Below, in pieces: positions 59,071 through 64,000 of a DNA stretch of 64,000 bases. The DNA comes from Acephala macrosclerotiorum (Eukaryota; Ascomycota; Leotiomycetes; Helotiales; Mollisiaceae), in contig MU119388.1 in assembly GCA_014904845.1 (NCBI GenBank), positions 46,077 to 110,076 of the forward strand, in the 5' to 3' direction. Positions within the stretch are counted from its first letter, which is position 1. Every line of letters begins with the position of its first letter. Made by a program: the position numbers and the translations under genes. Below the pieces are notes generated by a model. The model worked only from the letters and a program-made list of their open reading frames with translations. It had not been told where the DNA came from and made no database searches.

Positions 59071-61538
59071 ATGGATTACCTTCCCGAGCCTGCAATTCCT
59101 TCAGCCTATGCGACTCGAACATATGGCGGCAACGCGGCCTTCCACAACTTTCACAATGACTATTCACATATTCAAGATCCCAATCTACGGAGGAGGCTGG
59201 CGCTTTCCGAGGTGAGGGCAGACGGGCGTATACATTTCTCCATGATCTCGGTTGACTGATCATATTACAGATTGACAAGGTCCCGTTCGGATGGTAAGTG
59301 CCCCTGGAACATGTTCAAGCTGTTAAAACATCTTGGTTCGAACTTTCAATCTCAATTCACCCCACAATTGCCAGGACATCCCCGCTTTATCCCATTTCGT
59401 TTCCGAACAAAATCTAATTTCATCTCGACTTAGGTATCATGTTAGAGCTGTAGTAGTGGCAGGCATTGGCTTCTTTACCGATTCATACGACATTTTCGCT
59501 ATCAATCTCGTCACTTCTACGCTGGGAATGGTATACTGGCAAGGGCAGGCAGGAGGTAGTAATCCTGGTATAATGCCTACCGGTGTTAACACGGCAATTA
59601 AGGCCGCCACTTCTGGAGGCGCGGTAATAGGTCAATTGGGTTTCGGATGGCTGGCAGACGCGGTTGGAAGACGGAAAATGTACGGTGTGGAATTGGCTAT
59701 CATCGTTGCGGCCACCCTCGCTCAAGCGCTTGCCGCCCCCAGCCAAGCAATGTCTATGACTGGACTATTGATCTTCTGGAGAGTGATGATGGGCATAGGT
59801 ATTGGAGGAGACTACCCATTATCTGCGGTCATTACGTCTGAGTAAGTTGCTCCCCTTCCAGATCTGGATATACTTTTCGCTTAGCGATGGATCCCGCTTG
59901 ACCCCCACGTCTTGGCAAGAGACCTGCTCGAGGACTTCTCAGCTAACAAGTAATAGATTTGCTCCTACGAGATGGCGTGGTGCGATGATGGCGGCCGTCT
60001 TCTCGATGCAAGGTGCCGGCCAACTAGTTGCCGCCATAGTAGCATTAATCACAACCATCGGCTACCGATCCTCCTTCATCAACACCACTGAACATTGGTC
60101 GAGCTGCGACGAAGCCTGTCAAATCGCCGGCGACAAGTCATGGCGCATCATCATCGGGTTCGGCGCAGTTCCCGCCTGCTTCGCTCTATATTACCGCATC
60201 ACCATCCCCGAAACACCTCGATACACCTTCGATATTGCTCACGACATCGAGAAAGCTCAAGCCGACATTACAGCATACATGAACAACAAGAAAGAAGGAG
60301 AAGTCGATCCCATCACACAACAAAAGACCAAGCAGAAATTTGGTCGACATCTTGCCGCACCAAGAGCATCTTGGCAAGATGTCGCAGCATACTTTTCAAA
60401 ATGGCACAATTTTAAAATCATTTTTGGAACCACATCCTCATGGTTCTTCCTCGACCTTGCCTTCTACGGCCTCGGATTGAACAATAGTATAGTTCTTAGC
60501 GCTATCGGTTACTCCAACGGCAACACAATTTACCAATCCCTCATCCACACCGCCGTCGGGAACCTGATCCTCGTCTGCGCGGGTTCCATCCCAGGATATT
60601 GGCTCTGTGTAGCCACAGTCGATACCTGGGGCCGCAAGCCCCTCCAAATAATGGGCTTCTTTTTCCTCACTATTGTTTTCGTACTCATCGGTTTTCTCTA
60701 CCACCAATTGTCTGAAAGTGCCTTGCTAGGACTCTACATTGTTGCTCAGATATTCTTCAACTGGGGTCCAAACACAACTACATTCTTAATCCCAGGAGAA
60801 TGCTTCCCAACTCGCTATCGGTCTACTGGCCACGGATTATCTGCCGCGGGAGGAAAAATAGGTGCCATCGTGGCACAAGTCATCGCCCAACCTCTCCTCA
60901 CAAAAGGAGCTACACACCCCTGCACAGGAAGTGCCTGCTCACCCTGGCTTCCGCACCTGATGCAAATCTTCGCCCTTTTCATGCTCTGCGGCACCCTCGT
61001 CTCTTTCCTTGTCCCCGAAACTCGAGGAAGAACACTCGAAGAGCTTGCAGGAGAAGGATCCACAAGCCTCGATACCAGGAACGGGTCCGTGATCCTCTCC
61101 ACTGGCGTGCGAGGCTGGATTGCACGACATAACCCCTTCCGAGGCGGTAAACCAGCTGGTTTCTCGTATAAATCGCCGAATCTTGGACCAAAGACTCCAG
61201 GGTTGAGAGGGAAGAGGGAAAGAATGGGGATCATGACATCTCCGGATCTTATTCCTAAGAAAGGAAAGAAAGGGAAGAAAGATAAATCGGAGACGCATAC
61301 AAGAGGGGCTAGTGAAGAGAGTGGAAGTAACGGGTATACAGTCTCTGTCTCAAGTCGAGGACAGGGAAGAAGAACGGATGAGAATGATGATTTATATCTG
61401 AGTGGTGCCGTTCAAGGCACACTACCGGGGTGGGGTGCTGGATGGGGGGTTCAAAGGAATCATGGGGGCGCAGAGAGGAGGCCGCCGCAGAGGGTGGAGA
61501 GTATTATGTTGCATGATGTGGGGAGTTTGTTGAAATGA
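59071..61538 (+). CDS. pho84: Inorganic phosphate:H+ symporter, PHO84/pho-5 type
   Basis: Exons 59071..59211, 59271..59293, 59434..59841 and 59957..61538 give 717 residues (introns 59, 140 and 115 bases; exon 2 is only 23 bases). It is a major facilitator: GIGFFTDSYDIFAINLVTS in helix 1, the GQLGFGWLADAVGRRKMYG loop, GIGIGGDYPLSAVITSE in helix 4, FAPTRWRGAMMAAVF, and the second-half copy WFFLDLAFYGLGLNNS, GPNTTTFLIPGECFPTRYRSTGHGLSA and VPETRGRTLEEL. The helix-4 Asp and the GGDYPL block are PHO84 signatures. It imports phosphate at the plasma membrane. The cytosolic C-terminus is about 150 residues long, Lys/Arg/Gly-rich, against a few tens in the yeast protein. A CACGTG/CACGTT pair upstream may mediate phosphate control. 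Confidence 0.92.
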
Positions 61539-63217
61539 TCGGTTTGATTCATTTGTGTTGTCAGTATCGGCTTGTGGGAATAGAAAGCGAAGAGTCATTG
61601 CATAAAGCGTCGAATTGCTTCTGTGTAGATAGGTTTGTGGGGATTGCGCTCGTGTAGCATAGCGCAGGGTAAGGACGTCCGGAGTTGAATGACCCTAATG
61701 AACAATATTCTGAGCATGATCATGAAACTGGGTCCGCGGTGTTGTTGGAAAGGTCGGAGTCGGATTACTTATACTTGTTGAAGTAGTCTGATTGTCCTTC
61801 AGAGTCACCAGATCTACCTAACAGGTACCTACCAATCTTAACCTACCTATGAAGAAACTGACGTATAGTCAACTTATACGTAGCGGCTACGGACCCGCGC
61901 GTCCCTCGAGCGAAGTTGACGGGATGAAAAGACGTGTTTGTCCTTAGCAACACTTTTAATCTTGGATCTGCAAATAAACATATTGCATTCTAATTAGTAT
62001 GATAAGGCGCTTGTTTCGTTGTAGGTCTATTATGTGGCACTGACATGTGGTGAAGTCGCTCAACAAGTCAAGTCTTCTTCTGAGTCCTGACATTCTGTGC
62101 CTGGGTATTTTCGAGAGTCTCATGAAGGAATTGTGGAGTCTCGCTCAGAGAAATCCACGGCATCAATCCGTCGTACAATGGCAACCGTTCGTTAATGTAT
62201 GCGCAAGCTCCTCGTGATCCATCATGAGTATAGAGACAGCTTTGAGAGCAACTATTTGTCGAATCTTATGGTACGGGTGTCACGTGGTGCTAATGCACCG
62301 TCCTATCCTACTTTCAATTCTCTATAAGTGTTGATGCGAACTTCCAATTACTGTATATTATATGAAGCCTGAGCCATAGTTATCTAATTGATGGATCTTA
62401 CTTTATATACAAACACAATTATGCTGGATGTTCCGCGATACCTGGGAGAATTATCACCTTTCCGCATTCCGGACGACTGATATCTAAAAAATTAGAAAAC
62501 AGACGTTGGTCCCCTAAGCCACTTTCAAATGAAGCTAGTGTCAATTTGAACGCACTAGGTGAATAAATGCAGTCCCGCTCAGAGCCAGCGATCGGAATCA
62601 CACTTCGTCCTACTTGAACCTACATCCCCAACAGCGAAAAATAATTTTACTCTATTTGCGCACATAGGAGTTGTCTTGCTGCTTCTTAGTAGCTACATCA
62701 AGTGGGCTCAGCAGCGATGCCGGTATTTTAGGAAGGAGAAGTAGCAAAACAAAGGCATTCACTTTCGCATTAGCCATACCTGATCACCTTGATCATATCC
62801 CACATTCTTTTCTTTCTTGTGAAGCAGGTTCTTAGAAGCAGAAATAGCTCTGATATGATGAAGTAGCTTTGTCTTCTTGCACGATGAAGTTTAGCGAGCT
62901 CGGCTAGTGAAGATAGGGGAGCTTCAGCCCCGCTACCGGGGCCCGCTTTGCTTTTGATCCGAAGGTGTGAGAATCTGTGCTGCCTTTCGCATATTTTGAT
63001 TTCGATGCGAATTTTTCTCAGAATTGGGAAAGGGTGATCCTCTCATTCGGCATTGACGTTGGGTCGAAAGCACTTTCCGCTTCTAGTATCCTTTATCGTC
63101 TCACGTGACCACTGGCTGAGCCGAGTGGCCTCTTTGCTCGTGTTAAAAGCGGTTATCTGCTCAGTTATTTCACTTCTTACGGCTTTGAATATGTTTGGCC
63201 AGCAGAATAGAAACCAT
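61539..63217. other. Intergenic region without a recognised gene
   Basis: Short open frames only. A minus-strand frame of 60 codons at 62419-62601 looks mildly coding-like but matches nothing I know. Confidence 0.4.
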
Positions 63218-63685
63218 TCACGCAATCTTAACTCGCTGAACTCTTACCTGGTCTACCTCACTTAACTTCTTGCAGTGTTCCTGCTCGAAACTGACTCGCG
63301 GCGTAGGAATGTTCGGGAAAATGGCACAATCAGAAAATCCACCTCGCCTGACAAACATTCCTTCCCCCTCCTTAGATGGTGAAATAAGGAGTCCCTCATA
63401 AGTCGGTCTTGCTAAGTTATTTCTTGAAAAGGAAATAGCCAGCGCGTCAACAGCATCCTCATTTCGATCCAACCGCATAACATCAGCGCTTGGCGACTAT
63501 TCATTGCCATACAATTGGAATTCTTCGCTCTCTATCTTAAAAAGAGCATGATAGCCTTTTAGAGTGTCTCTTTTGATATGGACTGCGAGGACCGATGCTT
63601 CGAGCTCGATCCAACCGTCCACCTGGCCGAAAGGATCGGCCCACCAGGGGGTGCAGGAATTCGTAACACACCAAAATAGAATTTA
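63218..63685 (-). pseudogene. C-terminal relic of a HET-domain-type (heterokaryon incompatibility) protein
   Basis: One minus-strand frame reads continuously from the AT-rich boundary to a stop at 63218, interrupted only by TAG at 63499..63497. It begins TPWWADPFGQVDGWIELEAS, continues HALFKIESEEFQLYGNE, stop, MRLDRNEDAVDALAISFSR, PTYEGLLISPSKEGEGMFVRRG and FEQEHCKKLSEVDQ. The DPFG-x-V ... L block followed by an xTYEGLLxxP ... FxRxGxF ending is typical of the C-termini of fungal HET proteins, which act in non-self recognition. The HET domain itself would lie in, or was lost to, the AT-rich block. The family call rests on recall of this ending and is moderate. Confidence 0.45.
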
Positions 63686-64000
63686 ATTAAAACACAACGG
63701 TTTATTTATAAAAACATATAAAACTTGATACTAATTACTTTTGAAACGTAAGAAATGTTTTAATATAAATAAAATTTAATATTATAAATTATTTGATTTT
63801 ATAAATAATAAAATATATTTAATTTTTTAAATTTTATTAATTAATTAAAAAAGATTTATAAATAAAAACAAATTTTATTTTAACTTATATTATTATATAG
63901 AATTTGGTCTCTTTTACAAATGAAAAAACGGTTGCGGAGATTATTTTTGATCATTTTATATAATATTAAAATTTTCTTCATATAAAATTTAAAAAAATTT
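63672..64000. repeat. Extremely AT-rich block at the right edge
   Basis: Composition changes sharply near 63670. The 60 bases at 63781-63840 contain one G and no C, and the rest is almost as poor in G and C. Such blocks in Leotiomycete and other ascomycete genomes are usually transposons destroyed by repeat-induced point mutation (RIP); that origin is inferred. It continues beyond the window. Confidence 0.75.

Noticed and set aside
62419..62601. Minus-strand 60-codon frame near the right end
   Set aside because: Short, isolated and without a recognised motif.
63101..63110. TCACGTGA and other scattered CACGTG sites as regulatory signals
   Set aside because: Several occur in or beside unrelated genes, including inside coding sequence, so most cannot be assigned a role.
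1..64000. CRISPR arrays, operons, rRNA and complete tRNA genes
   Set aside because: None were seen; the intron structure shows a eukaryotic nuclear region where CRISPR and operons are not expected.

Overview
The window is nuclear DNA of a filamentous ascomycete (Pezizomycotina, most likely Leotiomycetes; the class is inferred from overall resemblance). Genes are split by many introns of about 42-210 bases with GT..AG ends (two fit GC..AG better) and CTAAC/CTGAC-like branch sites. Gene order mixes strands, there are no operons, and intergenic gaps are often 0.3-3 kb. I rebuilt most gene models by joining exons by hand; exon limits are given in each entry.

Layout. 1-21.9 kb is mostly housekeeping: a partial low-complexity gene leaving the left edge, COP9 signalosome subunit 6, a sorbitol/xylitol-type zinc dehydrogenase, a short inverted-repeat transposon (MITE), the retromer subunit VPS17 divergent from mitochondrial EF-G2/MEF2, a small Cys/His protein, a SYLF (Ysc84-like) protein, a small membrane protein, a paraoxonase-like lactonase/arylesterase, and a sterol reductase of the DHCR7 type. 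22.8-29.4 kb is a gene graveyard: a broken UDP-glycosyltransferase, a fragment ending in SKL, a chromate-transporter pseudogene with at least four in-frame stops, and a divergent Zn2Cys6 regulator with broken reading frames. 29.6-39.2 kb is sound again: homoserine O-acetyltransferase (MET2) divergent from a very large THO2 gene. 41-47 kb holds a secreted tyrosinase and a seven-helix fungal rhodopsin-like membrane protein. 48.4-51.3 kb has a small Cys protein, a P450 pseudogene and an orphan spliced tail of an amino-acid transporter. 52-56.1 kb has a single-pass membrane protein, an HSL-type esterase and a signal-peptide/type I membrane protein. 59.1-61.5 kb is a PHO84-type phosphate transporter. 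The right end holds a broken HET-like C-terminus that runs into an extremely AT-rich block.

How the genes relate. They do not form one pathway. The housekeeping genes are neighbours by chance, with two divergent pairs sharing short promoters (VPS17/MEF2 and MET2/THO2). The chromate transporter and the Zn2Cys6 regulator also face away from each other across about 350 bases and both are decayed, which suggests a former transporter/regulator pair. Accessory genes are decayed in three separate islands, and many of the visible lesions are compatible with C-to-T changes such as those left by RIP or methyl-cytosine deamination. I found no clearly new multi-gene system; the best leads are the MITE, the decayed islands, the DHCR7-type reductase and several conserved-looking small proteins of unknown function.
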